A stretch of 22,974 nucleotides of DNA from DATMNI01 sp035570275. Its GTDB lineage: Bacteria; Acidobacteriota; Terriglobia; Bryobacterales; Bryobacteraceae. The stretch lies in contig DATMNI010000201.1 in NCBI GenBank assembly GCA_035570275.1, positions 1-22,974 on the forward strand. The letters run 5' to 3'. The position numbers were made by a program, and so were the translations under genes. Shown here piece after piece: positions 1 to 6,424 of the stretch. The notes under the pieces were generated by a model that made no database searches, was not told the origin of the DNA, and was given only the letters and a program-made list of their open reading frames with translations. The stretch's first letter is position 1, and each line of letters opens with the position of its first letter.

Positions 1-158
1 CAAGATCCGCGGACCTCGCGGTTGGCCCCATTTCCAACGAAATACCTGCCCCGCGAATCTGCCCGCCGCCTCTATCGGCCCGGTTCACCAACTTTTGCGC
101 CCTTCGGGCCAGCGGACAAGCTTGGTATGCGAAGTTCCTGCAGGCCCCCGAGTCAAGA

Positions 159-187
159 TTGACACCAGCCCCACAGCTTGGTACCAT
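159..187 (+). promoter_or_regulatory. Sigma70-like promoter of the HU-like gene
   Basis: A perfect -35 hexamer TTGACA (159-164) is followed by a 17-bp spacer and the -10-like hexamer TACCAT (182-187). Transcription would be expected to begin near 194, only a few bases before the GTG start at 198, so the transcript would be nearly leaderless. The position of this promoter also argues against starting the protein at the in-frame TTG at 159. This is read from the sequence only. Confidence 0.55.
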
Positions 188-197
188 TCGCGGGCAG

Positions 198-485
198 GTG
201 AAAAAGAAAGATTTAGTCGGCAAAACTGCCTCGGGCGCGTTGGTCGCTCGGGTCCAGGCAGTTTGCGCCCAAGGGACGTTTCTGTCTGGAATACAGGCCA
301 CCCTGGAACGCCGGGGCCGGGGCGCCATTTCAGGTTTTGGAACGTTCAGAATTTCACAGCGCCAGGTGCGGTGGGTGATAAGAAAGCCTGGCATCAGTTG
401 TACTATCGATGTGAACCCTAGGATTGCGCCCAGATTCGCCCCCGGACTCCCATTGAAATCCGCCATTGATCGGCCCGGAACGTGA
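198..485 (+). CDS. Divergent HU/IHF-family DNA-binding protein
   Basis: This 95-residue protein aligns with bacterial HU almost without gaps. It has a basic N-terminus (KKKDLV), the turn motif GFGTF at residues 46-50 exactly where HU has it, an arm with R55 and R58, and the C-terminal pattern P-x-F-x-P-G-x-x-LK-x-AI (about 78-90). HU dimers bend and compact DNA. The usual arm tip RNPxTG is replaced by RKPGIS: the intercalating proline (P64) is kept, but the asparagine is lysine and the TG is shifted or lost, with one extra residue before it. I chose GTG at 198 because it gives the normal HU length and lies just after a good promoter. The stop overlaps the next gene's GTG start (GTGA, 482-485), so the two genes are probably co-transcribed and coupled. 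It could be functional but divergent, or a gene beginning to decay; the reading frame is intact. Confidence 0.75.
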   Translation: MKKKDLVGKTASGALVARVQAVCAQGTFLSGIQATLERRGRGAISGFGTFRISQRQVRWVIRKPGISCTIDVNPRIAPRFAPGLPLKSAIDRPGT

Positions 486-1753
486 GCGCTCTCCACCGCG
501 TGGTGATTGTTGGCGGCGGCTTCGGCGGGCTGTATGCGGCCAAGACGCTGGGACGGGCCCCCGTGGCCGTGACCATCATAGACCGCCGCAATTTCCACCT
601 CTTTCAGCCGTTGCTCTATCAGGTAGCCACCGGCGGGCTCTCGCCCGGTGAAGTGGCCTCGCCCATTCGCGTCGTGGTGAAGAAGTACCTCAACACCGAC
701 GTGCTGCTGGGGGCAGTGACAGACATCGATGTGGCCAACCGCCGGGTTATTCTGCAAGACGGCGAGGTCCCTTATGACGACCTGATCATGGCCACCGGCT
801 CCACCCACCACTACTTCGGCAACGATCAGTGGGCCAAGTTGGCGCCGGGCCTGAAGACCATCGAGGACGCCACCGCAACCCGCAGCCGTCTGCTGGCGGC
901 GTTCGAACAGGCCGAGCGCGAACCCGACGCCGCCAAGCGCAGCACCTGGCTGACTTTCGTCATCGTGGGCGGCGGCCCCACTGGCGTCGAACTGGCAGGA
1001 GCCCTCGGAGAAATCGCCAACGACACGCTACGCCATGACTTCCGGCACATCAATCCCTCGGACGCAAAAATCCTGTTGATCGAGGGCAATAAGCGCGTGC
1101 TCCAGGCGTTTCATCCGGAACTTTCTTACCAGGCCGAGCGGCAACTGGTGGCGCTGGGCGTGCGTCCGATCACGGGCGCGCGGGTCACCAACGTCGAGGC
1201 CGGCGGAGTCACCTTCACACTGGCCGGCCGCGAGGAATACATCGCCACCCACACCGTACTATGGGCCGCCGGTGTGCGGGCATCGCCGCTGGGCAAGAAC
1301 CTGGCCGAACGCGCCGGCGCCAAACTCGACACCTCCGGGCGCGTGCTGGTGGAGCCCGACCTCAGCATACCGGGCCACCCGGAAATCCACGTCATCGGCG
1401 ACATGGCGAGTTTCGTCCACCAGGGCGGCAAACCGCTACCCGGTGTAGCGCCCGTCGCCATGTCTCAGGGCCGCTACGTAGCCAACGCGATCCGCAAAAA
1501 ACTGCGCGGCGAAACCGTGGCCCCGTTCCGGTATGCCAGCAAAGGCAACCTGGCGACGATCGGCCGCAACAAGGCCGTGGCCGAGTTCGGCATCCTGCAC
1601 CTCTCCGGATTCCCGGCCTGGTTCACCTGGGTCTTCGTGCACCTGATGTACCTGGTGGAATTCGATAACCGCCTGCTGGTTTTCGTGGAGTGGGTTTACA
1701 ACTACTTCACCCACAACCGCGGAGCCCGCTTGATCACTGGGCCGCCTGATTGA
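482..1753 (+). CDS. ndh: Type II NADH:quinone dehydrogenase (NDH-2-like)
   Basis: This 423-residue FAD-dependent oxidoreductase is predicted to pass electrons from NADH to membrane quinone without pumping protons. Visible features are an N-terminal FAD-binding dinucleotide fold with GGGFGG (about residues 11-16), a second nucleotide-binding fold VIVGGGPTGVELAGAL (about 160-175), the conserved HVIGDMAS motif that contacts FAD, and a hydrophobic/amphipathic C-terminal segment rich in W, F and V that would attach it to the inner face of the membrane. Length matches the NDH-2 family. It starts at GTG 482, overlapping the HU-like stop by 4 bp; there is no strong Shine-Dalgarno sequence, consistent with translational coupling. 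The stop codon lies inside a short tandem repeat. A sulfide:quinone reductase is less likely because its cysteine pattern is not apparent. Confidence 0.9.
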   Translation: MSALHRVVIVGGGFGGLYAAKTLGRAPVAVTIIDRRNFHLFQPLLYQVATGGLSPGEVASPIRVVVKKYLNTDVLLGAVTDIDVANRRVILQDGEVPYDDLIMATGSTHHYFGNDQWAKLAPGLKTIEDATATRSRLLAAFEQAEREPDAAKRSTWLTFVIVGGGPTGVELAGALGEIANDTLRHDFRHINPSDAKILLIEGNKRVLQAFHPELSYQAERQLVALGVRPITGARVTNVEAGGVTFTLAGREEYIATHTVLWAAGVRASPLGKNLAERAGAKLDTSGRVLVEPDLSIPGHPEIHVIGDMASFVHQGGKPLPGVAPVAMSQGRYVANAIRKKLRGETVAPFRYASKGNLATIGRNKAVAEFGILHLSGFPAWFTWVFVHLMYLVEFDNRLLVFVEWVYNYFTHNRGARLITGPPD

Positions 1754-1779
1754 TCTCTGGCCGCTTGATCTCTGGCCGA
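1730..1779. repeat. Short degenerate tandem repeat at the ndh 3' end
   Basis: Three copies of a 15-16 bp unit TTGATCtCTGGCCGC occur at 1730-1745, 1750-1764 and 1765-1779. The last two differ at one base. The ndh stop codon (1751-1753) lies within copy two, and the repeat fills the space before the convergent DinB gene. Confidence 0.6.
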
Positions 1780-1783
1780 TCGA

Positions 1784-2401
1784 TCACTCGCCCTTCGTCC
1801 CCGCCCTCGGATAACTAGCGTTGCTCTGCACCTCCCGAATCTGCGCCGTATGCCGCGCCGAGTGCGACGCCAGCAGCAACAGAAACTGGTACGCGTCCAT
1901 GGGGCCACCCGGACTCGGCGCCACGTGCACCCGCAGTGGGTCGTCGGTGCTCTTGACATACGCAATGGTCTTGTCCCGGCGCGCCGTGAATTCCCGCGCC
2001 GCATCCTCGGGCGTGGCGAACTTGCCGCTGGGCACGATGGCTTCCGGTGCCGTCGCTTTCTGCGACCGGTCCTGCACCTTGGTCACAATGATGTGGTCCA
2101 CCTGCTCGTTTGATCCCTCCGGACGCGCCACAGCCGGCGACTTCAGAATCTGCTGGACCGTCCCAAACAAGAAATCCTCCGCCAGGATGATGTGTTCCGC
2201 GCATTCCTTCACCGACCAGACATTGGGCGCCGGCTTGAACGCCCACTGCGCCGCGCTCACCCCCTGAATGCTCGCCAGCATCGCCTTCTTGGATGACTCC
2301 AGTTGATCCAGCAGATAGGCCCGCTCGGCCGCGTTGATACTTCCTTCCGCGGCCAACGCCGGAGCCGCCGCGCACAGCATCGCCAGTAACATTCGTTTCA
2401 T
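1784..2401 (-). CDS. Exported DinB-family (four-helix, metal-binding) protein
   Basis: This 205-residue protein begins with a signal peptide (MKRMLLAMLCAAAPALAAEG) and then has a DinB-like four-helix bundle. The family's putative metal-binding histidines are visible in ECAEHI and in the late helix ASHSARHTAQI. DinB/YfiT-like proteins are thiol-dependent or hydrolytic metalloenzymes, mostly uncharacterised; the substrate here cannot be told. I chose the ATG at 2401 because AGAGGGG lies about 9 bases upstream and the signal peptide starts there; an upstream in-frame GTG at 2440 would put a repeat into the protein. It is convergent with ndh and divergent from the DUF2089-like gene. Exported DinB proteins of this form are, to my knowledge, common in Acidobacteriota. 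Confidence 0.8.
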   Translation of the reverse strand: MKRMLLAMLCAAAPALAAEGSINAAERAYLLDQLESSKKAMLASIQGVSAAQWAFKPAPNVWSVKECAEHIILAEDFLFGTVQQILKSPAVARPEGSNEQVDHIIVTKVQDRSQKATAPEAIVPSGKFATPEDAAREFTARRDKTIAYVKSTDDPLRVHVAPSPGGPMDAYQFLLLLASHSARHTAQIREVQSNASYPRAGTKGE

Positions 2402-2402
2402 T

Positions 2403-2436
2403 GGTGTTTTCCCCTCTAGGGTGTTTTCCCCTCTAG
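2403..2436 (-). repeat. Perfect 17-bp tandem duplication carrying the DinB ribosome-binding site
   Basis: The unit (plus strand GGTGTTTTCCCCTCTAG) occurs at 2403-2419 and again at 2420-2436 with no mismatch. On the coding strand each copy holds AGAGGGG. The copy nearest the start is correctly spaced for the ATG at 2401; the other is a spare Shine-Dalgarno sequence 17 bases further up. Confidence 0.85.
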
Positions 2437-2509
2437 TCACACTACCACGTAAGGCGGGCCTCCCGGCCTGCCCCTCTGTTAAATTTTATTCAACAAGAGA
2501 TCAATTTTC

Positions 2510-2538
2510 TTGCATTAAACAAAATATAAGCCTATCTT
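2510..2538 (+). promoter_or_regulatory. Promoter of the DUF2089-like/membrane protein operon
   Basis: TTGCAT (2510-2515), a 17-bp spacer and TATCTT (2533-2538) lie in the most A/T-rich stretch of this part of the window. The start codon ATG at 2545 is 6 bases after the -10 element, and no Shine-Dalgarno sequence is present, so a leaderless transcript is expected. Confidence 0.5.
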
Positions 2539-2544
2539 AATTTA

Positions 2545-2892
2545 ATGAAGGAGCCGCAGCCACCGTGGTTGGAAGCCCTGGACGAAGAAGACCTCCAGTT
2601 TCTGAAGCGGTTCGTCCTGAGTTCGGGCTCACTGAAAGCCCTGTGCGAAGAGTACGGCGTATCTTATCCGACGCTGCGCGCCCGGCTGGACAGGCTGATC
2701 GCCAAGGTCCAAGCTGCCGACGACCCGAAAGCCGCCGATTCTTTCCAGCGCAAACTGCAAGTGCTGGTGGCCGACGGAAAAGTGCCGGCCGGGCTGGCCC
2801 GGGAGCTTTGGAAGGCTCATCGCGCCGCCACCGATGAATTGAGAGGTAGAGATGAATTGAGAGTAGAGACGAAGGGAGAAAATAGACGATGA
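2545..2892 (+). CDS. DUF2089-like helix-turn-helix regulator without zinc ribbon
   Basis: This 115-residue protein carries the HTH core seen in DUF2089 proteins: LDEEDLQFLKRFVLSSGS (about residues 11-28) followed by the LCEEYGVSYPTLRARLDRLI motif (about 32-51), which should be the DNA-binding region. Typical DUF2089 members, as I recall them, begin with a Cys-rich zinc ribbon; here the protein starts directly at the HTH, and no cysteine pairs are present. The C-terminal half is basic and helical. Its stop overlaps the start of the membrane protein gene (ATGA, 2889-2892), indicating coupled translation. A small cytoplasmic regulator paired with a small membrane protein suggests envelope-linked or auto-regulation, but the target is unknown. 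Confidence 0.75.
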   Translation: MKEPQPPWLEALDEEDLQFLKRFVLSSGSLKALCEEYGVSYPTLRARLDRLIAKVQAADDPKAADSFQRKLQVLVADGKVPAGLARELWKAHRAATDELRGRDELRVETKGENRR

Positions 2893-3230
2893 CACAGCCA
2901 TGGTTCGATCCGAATTCCTATGCGTGGATTCCGGGCACTGCCTACGGCGTGATTGCCGGATGCCTGGGAGGCCTGGTGGGTTGGCTTCTGCCTCGGGGCC
3001 GCGCCACCCGGTTCCTGCTGCGCGCCTGGTTCGTTCTCTGGGCGGTGGCTGTGGTGCTTTTGATCGCTGGGTTCGCAGCTCTGCTGAACGGCCAACCATG
3101 GGGCGTCTGGTACGGCTTTCTGCTGCCCGGCGCAATCGGCACGCTGGTTGTGGGCGCCAACTCGGTCGTCATATGGAAGACGCACAGGAAAGTTGAAGAG
3201 CGGCGTGTGGCCGCCAAGGATCTGCTGTAG
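2889..3230 (+). CDS. Small integral membrane protein of unknown function
   Basis: This 113-residue protein has three likely membrane segments: about residues 14-35 (YGVIAGCLGGLVGWLLP), 43-65 (LLRAWFVLWAVAVVLLIAGF) and 75-96 (WYGFLLPGAIGTLVVGANSVV). It ends with a charged cytoplasmic tail (KTHRKVEERRVAAKDLL). No catalytic motif is seen. It overlaps the upstream HTH gene by 4 bp, so the two form one operon. It could act as a membrane partner or anti-regulator of the HTH protein, which is inference from position only. Confidence 0.7.
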   Translation: MTQPWFDPNSYAWIPGTAYGVIAGCLGGLVGWLLPRGRATRFLLRAWFVLWAVAVVLLIAGFAALLNGQPWGVWYGFLLPGAIGTLVVGANSVVIWKTHRKVEERRVAAKDLL

Positions 3231-3268
3231 CCGGACCGAAGCGGCCGTTGCAATGGCAGGTTCGCGCC

Positions 3269-3284
3269 AGGTATTTCAATACCT
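3269..3284. repeat. Interrupted palindrome AGGTATT-tc-AATACCT
   Basis: A 7-bp perfect inverted repeat with a 2-base spacer lies 38 bp after the membrane protein gene, between two convergent genes. It may be part of a terminator or a protein-binding site. The 2-base spacer is too tight for a full-length hairpin. Confidence 0.45.
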
Positions 3285-3305
3285 TTACATCCCGCTGCAG
3301 TTGCC

Positions 3306-3328
3306 AACCAGCCGCGCAAAGGCTGGTT
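3306..3328. terminator. Hairpin between convergent genes, possible terminator
   Basis: AACCAGCC (3306-3313) pairs perfectly with GGCTGGTT (3321-3328) across a 7-base loop. It lies between the plus-strand membrane protein gene and the minus-strand sortase gene, where a bidirectional terminator would be expected. There is no proper T-run on either side, so intrinsic termination is uncertain. Confidence 0.4.
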
Positions 3329-3382
3329 TGGGCCGCGGGCGTTGCCGCGCTCTACCGGTTCGGGATCCTCGTCGGCGAGTGG

Positions 3383-4561
3383 TCATCCGCCGAACAGTTG
3401 GAGATAACCGCTCACCGAGTTCCTGCCGATACTGGTGATCACCAACTCGCGTCTCTTGCCATCCAGGCGGCCATAGAAAACCAGCGGCGCGCGGCTGTGT
3501 TGACGCGTCAACCGAATGGTTCTGCGGTCCGGCATCACCCACATCCAGCCACTCATGCGCTGGCTGGCTGGGTCGGCCCACTCCAGGCCGAGAGAGATTC
3601 CCGGGACCAGAGTCCGGCTGCGCCCTTCACTTATGTGGAAGTACACTTTTCGCACGGAAGGCCGGACGCCGCGGCGCTCTGGAACCGGCGCCGGCTTGAC
3701 CGGCTCCACCGCGGGCGCACTCGGCGGCGCGTTCTGGGACGCGTCTTGGGGCACGTCCGTCGGCGGGCTCTGCGATGCGTTCTGCGGCGCGCTCTGGGAC
3801 GTCTTCAGGGATGCATTCTGCGGCGCGTCCTGCGGCCCGTTCTGGGATGCGTTCTGGGAAATCAGGCGCGCTTTCACAATAAAACGATCCGGCGCCGAAC
3901 CTACGTAATAGAACGGATAGCAGGTCACCAGAGTGATCTCCGGGTAACGGCCCGCGTCCAGCACGCTGACCTTCTGCGGCTTCACGATGCTGGTGGATTC
4001 GACTTCGTACTGATAATTTCCGGAGAGGGTCTGAAACTCGATCCGGTCGGTCCGGCGGATTTTTCCGAGGCCGCGAAAGAGCGAATCGCGGTGGCCGGCC
4101 ACGCCCACATTGCCCTCCTGCCCCGGGAAGGCGGTGCCGGGAATGTGGCCGAGTGCCAGGTCCAACGTGCCGGCGCCGGCGCCCTCACGGACAATAGCGT
4201 GCAATTTGAGCCGGGGGATCTCCAGGCGGCCGATCATGGTGCCCTCACCAATGACTGGCGGCTTTTCCACCGGCGGCTTCTCCACCGGCGGTTTTTCCGT
4301 GGGAGCACCCGGGTGTTCCTCAACCACTGGCGGTGTGGCAACCGGTTTAACCGGGCGGGGCCCGAGCCGGGATTCCAGGTACTGGCTCACGGTCGCCGGC
4401 TGACCGTGGAGCTTTCGGTCAAAAACCCAGTTGGCCCAGTCCTGGGAAACCGCGGTGCGAACCATTGACCCAACCCAAATGGCAATAGCCGCCAGCCCCG
4501 CCAGCAGGAGCAATTTCTCCAGCCTCCGCCGCGTTCTACCTGCTCTCCTCGATCTGCTCAT
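3383..4561 (-). CDS. Class D-like sortase with extra C-terminal domain
   Basis: This is a 392-residue membrane-anchored transpeptidase. An N-terminal basic stretch and one membrane helix (about residues 16-34) are followed by a Pro/Lys/Glu linker with PPVEK repeats (about 88-103). The sortase fold (about 107-235) contains catalytic His157 in AGHRDS, Cys214 in TLVTCYPF and Arg226 in DRFIVKA. Sortases cleave LPxTG-type signals at Thr and join the product to an amine. Beyond the normal end there is a Q/N/S/A/P-rich repeat (about 235-285) and a further about 100-residue folded-looking domain (about 298-392) that I do not recognise. I chose ATG 4561; an in-frame GTG lies at 4576. The start overlaps the VWA gene's end by 26 bp, so it is the third gene of an operon with its likely substrate two genes upstream. 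Confidence 0.85.
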   Translation of the reverse strand: MSRSRRAGRTRRRLEKLLLLAGLAAIAIWVGSMVRTAVSQDWANWVFDRKLHGQPATVSQYLESRLGPRPVKPVATPPVVEEHPGAPTEKPPVEKPPVEKPPVIGEGTMIGRLEIPRLKLHAIVREGAGAGTLDLALGHIPGTAFPGQEGNVGVAGHRDSLFRGLGKIRRTDRIEFQTLSGNYQYEVESTSIVKPQKVSVLDAGRYPEITLVTCYPFYYVGSAPDRFIVKARLISQNASQNGPQDAPQNASLKTSQSAPQNASQSPPTDVPQDASQNAPPSAPAVEPVKPAPVPERRGVRPSVRKVYFHISEGRSRTLVPGISLGLEWADPASQRMSGWMWVMPDRRTIRLTRQHSRAPLVFYGRLDGKRRELVITSIGRNSVSGYLQLFGG

Positions 4562-5474
4562 ATCGATACCTGTCACGCGTCCGCGCGATCAACCTGGCAC
4601 GGCCCGGCGCCGACACGCTCACGCGGATATGCCGCAGCGAACCGCCGTTCCTCGCCGGGGGAAGATAGCCGATGGTGTAGCGCGTTCGAATATCTTTGGC
4701 GATGCCGCGGCACGCCTCAACCATACCCTCCGGGTCGGCGGGAAACTGGGCTTCGCCGCCGCTGATCCTGGCGACTTGTTTCAGCAGGCCGGGATTCATA
4801 TCCGGGCTGCCGGCTTCGAACAGACCGATGGTGTAAATGGTGGCGATGTTGCGCTCCACCATGTCAAGCATCTCCCGGCGCGTACGCCGGCTGGCGTTGT
4901 CGCCGCCATCGCTGATCACGACGAGAGTCTTCTTGTCGCGCCTTCCCAATTCCAGTTGCTTCAACCCGTCCGCGATGGCATCGTTTAGCGCGGTCATCCC
5001 CGTGGGGACCCCACGGTAGAGCGCGGAGCGCAGTTGCTCGAGGTCGTCCGAGAAGAGTGCGCCGTCGGGGAGGCCGCGCTTCACGTCGTCGTTGAAGTTC
5101 AGAACAAAGACCTCATCCCGCGGGTTGCTCTCGGCTATGAATGTCTCGGCCGCTCGCAGAACATCGGCGCGCTTGGCCGTCATGCTCCGGCTCTCGTCCA
5201 CTAAGATCCCCACCGTCACCGGCACGTCGTCGGCCGCAAAGACTGTGACATCCTGGGCAACGCCATTTTCGAAAACGGCGAAGTTCTCCTTGGAAAGCCC
5301 AGATACGAAACCGCCGCCCGGATCCTTCACGCTCACGTCTAACAGCACCAGACGAACTTCGCTGCGGATCACGAAATCCTGCCGCTGCTCGGCCGCGTCT
5401 GCGGGCGACGGTTTGCAAAACAAAGAACCGGCGCCAACAACCATCAGGCTTCGAATTGCCGAGCGCCGGTTCAT
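4536..5474 (-). CDS. VWFA-related domain protein, exported
   Basis: This 312-residue protein has an N-terminal export signal with twin arginines (MNRRSAIRSLMVVGAGSL), a short beta domain (about residues 35-80, RLVLLDVSVKD) and a von Willebrand A domain (about 86-285). The MIDAS metal site is complete: D93-x-S95-x-S97 (DESRS), T161 and D189 (SDGGDN), so metal-dependent ligand binding is plausible. The architecture matches the VWFA-related proteins abundant in Acidobacteriota. GAGGAAG upstream supports ATG 5474. It follows the LPKTG gene by 30 bp and overlaps the sortase gene by 26 bp. VWA proteins are also frequent in sortase-built pilus adhesins of Gram-positive bacteria; whether it is handled by this sortase is unclear because it has no LPxTG of its own. 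Confidence 0.85.
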   Translation of the reverse strand: MNRRSAIRSLMVVGAGSLFCKPSPADAAEQRQDFVIRSEVRLVLLDVSVKDPGGGFVSGLSKENFAVFENGVAQDVTVFAADDVPVTVGILVDESRSMTAKRADVLRAAETFIAESNPRDEVFVLNFNDDVKRGLPDGALFSDDLEQLRSALYRGVPTGMTALNDAIADGLKQLELGRRDKKTLVVISDGGDNASRRTRREMLDMVERNIATIYTIGLFEAGSPDMNPGLLKQVARISGGEAQFPADPEGMVEACRGIAKDIRTRYTIGYLPPARNGGSLRHIRVSVSAPGRARLIARTRDRYRYEQIEESR

Positions 5475-5504
5475 AACTTCCTCACGAACACTTGCAGACC
5501 GGTA

Positions 5505-6236
5505 TTACGCCATCCTTTTCAGCCGCAGCAAGCCGTAGATGCCGAGCAAAATGCCGCCCGAGATTCCCAGCACCGGATAGGGGCTGCCGGTTTTGGGCAA
5601 CTCCTGGGGCGGCGGAGGCGTAGGAGCAGGTTCGGTCGCAGCCGGAGCTGGCGGTGGCGGAGGCTCCGGAGTAGTCTCGACTGGCTGGTTTTCGGCTGGC
5701 TGGTCTGGGACGTCCTGGTCGTGCGTCGCGGCCTGAGGCTGGGTCTCCGGTTGAGGCGCCGGCGCGGGTTCAGGCTCGGTGGTGACGGGAGTTGGCACCG
5801 GCACTGGGGCGGCGCTGGCCAGCGCGATCAGGTGCTTTGGGTATGGGAACTCCTGGCCGATGGTGTCACCGGGATAGAACCACGCCCGCATGGCACGGGC
5901 GGTTCCCGAGGGTGTCTCCCAGAACTGGAATTGAGTGTCGCCAGTGGGCTCCATTCGCTGTTTCGGAATTGCCATTACCGTGTTGATGAGGTGGCTCTGG
6001 TCGGCATTGAAGATCTGCACGATGTGGCGTTCGGAATTCGAATTGTAGAGCTTGAGGACGTATTGGCCTGGCTCAAGAACCGTGTCTCGTACCTGGATGG
6101 TCTGGTTCACCGTGAGAATGGTCTTCTTGTCCCACGCGTCCCCCTTCGCCTGGAACGTGCCGATGCCCGCTGCAAAGGCGATCCCGCAAGCCACGGTGAG
6201 CGCCATTCGCGATGGAATGAGTGAGTGTAACTTCAT
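5505..6236 (-). CDS. LPKTG-anchored surface protein, likely sortase substrate
   Basis: This 243-residue protein has a signal peptide (MKLHSLIPSRMALTVACGIA and on to about residue 30), a compact N-terminal domain (about 34-135) without a motif I recognise, a long Pro/Glu/Ala/Gln stalk (about 143-212), and a full cell-wall sorting signal: LPKTG at 213-217, a hydrophobic helix (about 221-236) and a basic tail RLKRMA. The sorting signal is typical of Gram-positive surface proteins, while the genomic setting suggests a double-membrane bacterium. I chose ATG 6236 because AGGAAAGGAA lies just upstream and the signal peptide begins there; the frame is open for another 75 codons with no plausible coding content. 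It is the first gene of the operon leading to the VWA protein and the sortase. Confidence 0.88.
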   Translation of the reverse strand: MKLHSLIPSRMALTVACGIAFAAGIGTFQAKGDAWDKKTILTVNQTIQVRDTVLEPGQYVLKLYNSNSERHIVQIFNADQSHLINTVMAIPKQRMEPTGDTQFQFWETPSGTARAMRAWFYPGDTIGQEFPYPKHLIALASAAPVPVPTPVTTEPEPAPAPQPETQPQAATHDQDVPDQPAENQPVETTPEPPPPPAPAATEPAPTPPPPQELPKTGSPYPVLGISGGILLGIYGLLRLKRMA

Positions 6237-6275
6237 GGAAATGGTTCCTTTCCTTAACTGAGTTAGATGCCATTC

Positions 6276-6289
6276 GGGGCCGTGGCCCC
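6276..6289. promoter_or_regulatory. GGGGCC-gt-GGCCCC inverted repeat upstream of the LPKTG gene
   Basis: A perfect 6+6 bp interrupted palindrome lies 40 bp upstream of the LPKTG start codon, downstream of the tentative promoter. It could be an operator or a 5'-leader structure. No protein is known to bind it from what I can see. Confidence 0.35.
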
Positions 6290-6345
6290 AACAGCTCCAC
6301 GACTTTCCAGAAGGCATCCCAAGTGCCATCACGAATAACTTGTTC

Positions 6346-6374
6346 GGTATCAATAAGTCACGCGGAACAGTCAA
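6346..6374 (-). promoter_or_regulatory. Tentative promoter of the sortase operon
   Basis: On the minus strand, TTGACT (6374-6369) is followed after 17 bp by GATACC (6351-6346). The -35 is good but the -10 is poor. It would give a leader of about 100 bases containing the 6276-6289 palindrome. Confidence 0.25.
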
Positions 6375-6424
6375 TCCGAGGGCGTACTTTTTACCAGGAG
6401 CCGGCAGCCAGTTGCGCGAACTTC

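Noticed and set aside
1..158. Possible 3' end of an upstream gene
   Set aside because: No frame shows recognisable protein features and only short G+C-rich inverted repeats are visible. I see nothing that can be annotated.
2402..2440. Longer N-terminus for the exported DinB protein
   Set aside because: The extension would translate the tandem Shine-Dalgarno repeat and push the signal peptide inward. ATG 2401 has a well-spaced AGAGGGG.
3660..3860. Repeated units in the sortase gene as a possible CRISPR array
   Set aside because: The units are short, contiguous and in frame, encoding Q/N/A/P repeats. There are no spacers.
3248..4468. Long plus-strand open frame opposite the sortase gene
   Set aside because: It is antisense to a gene with complete sortase motifs. 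Its Arg-rich, repetitive translation reflects the repeats and G+C bias of the real gene.
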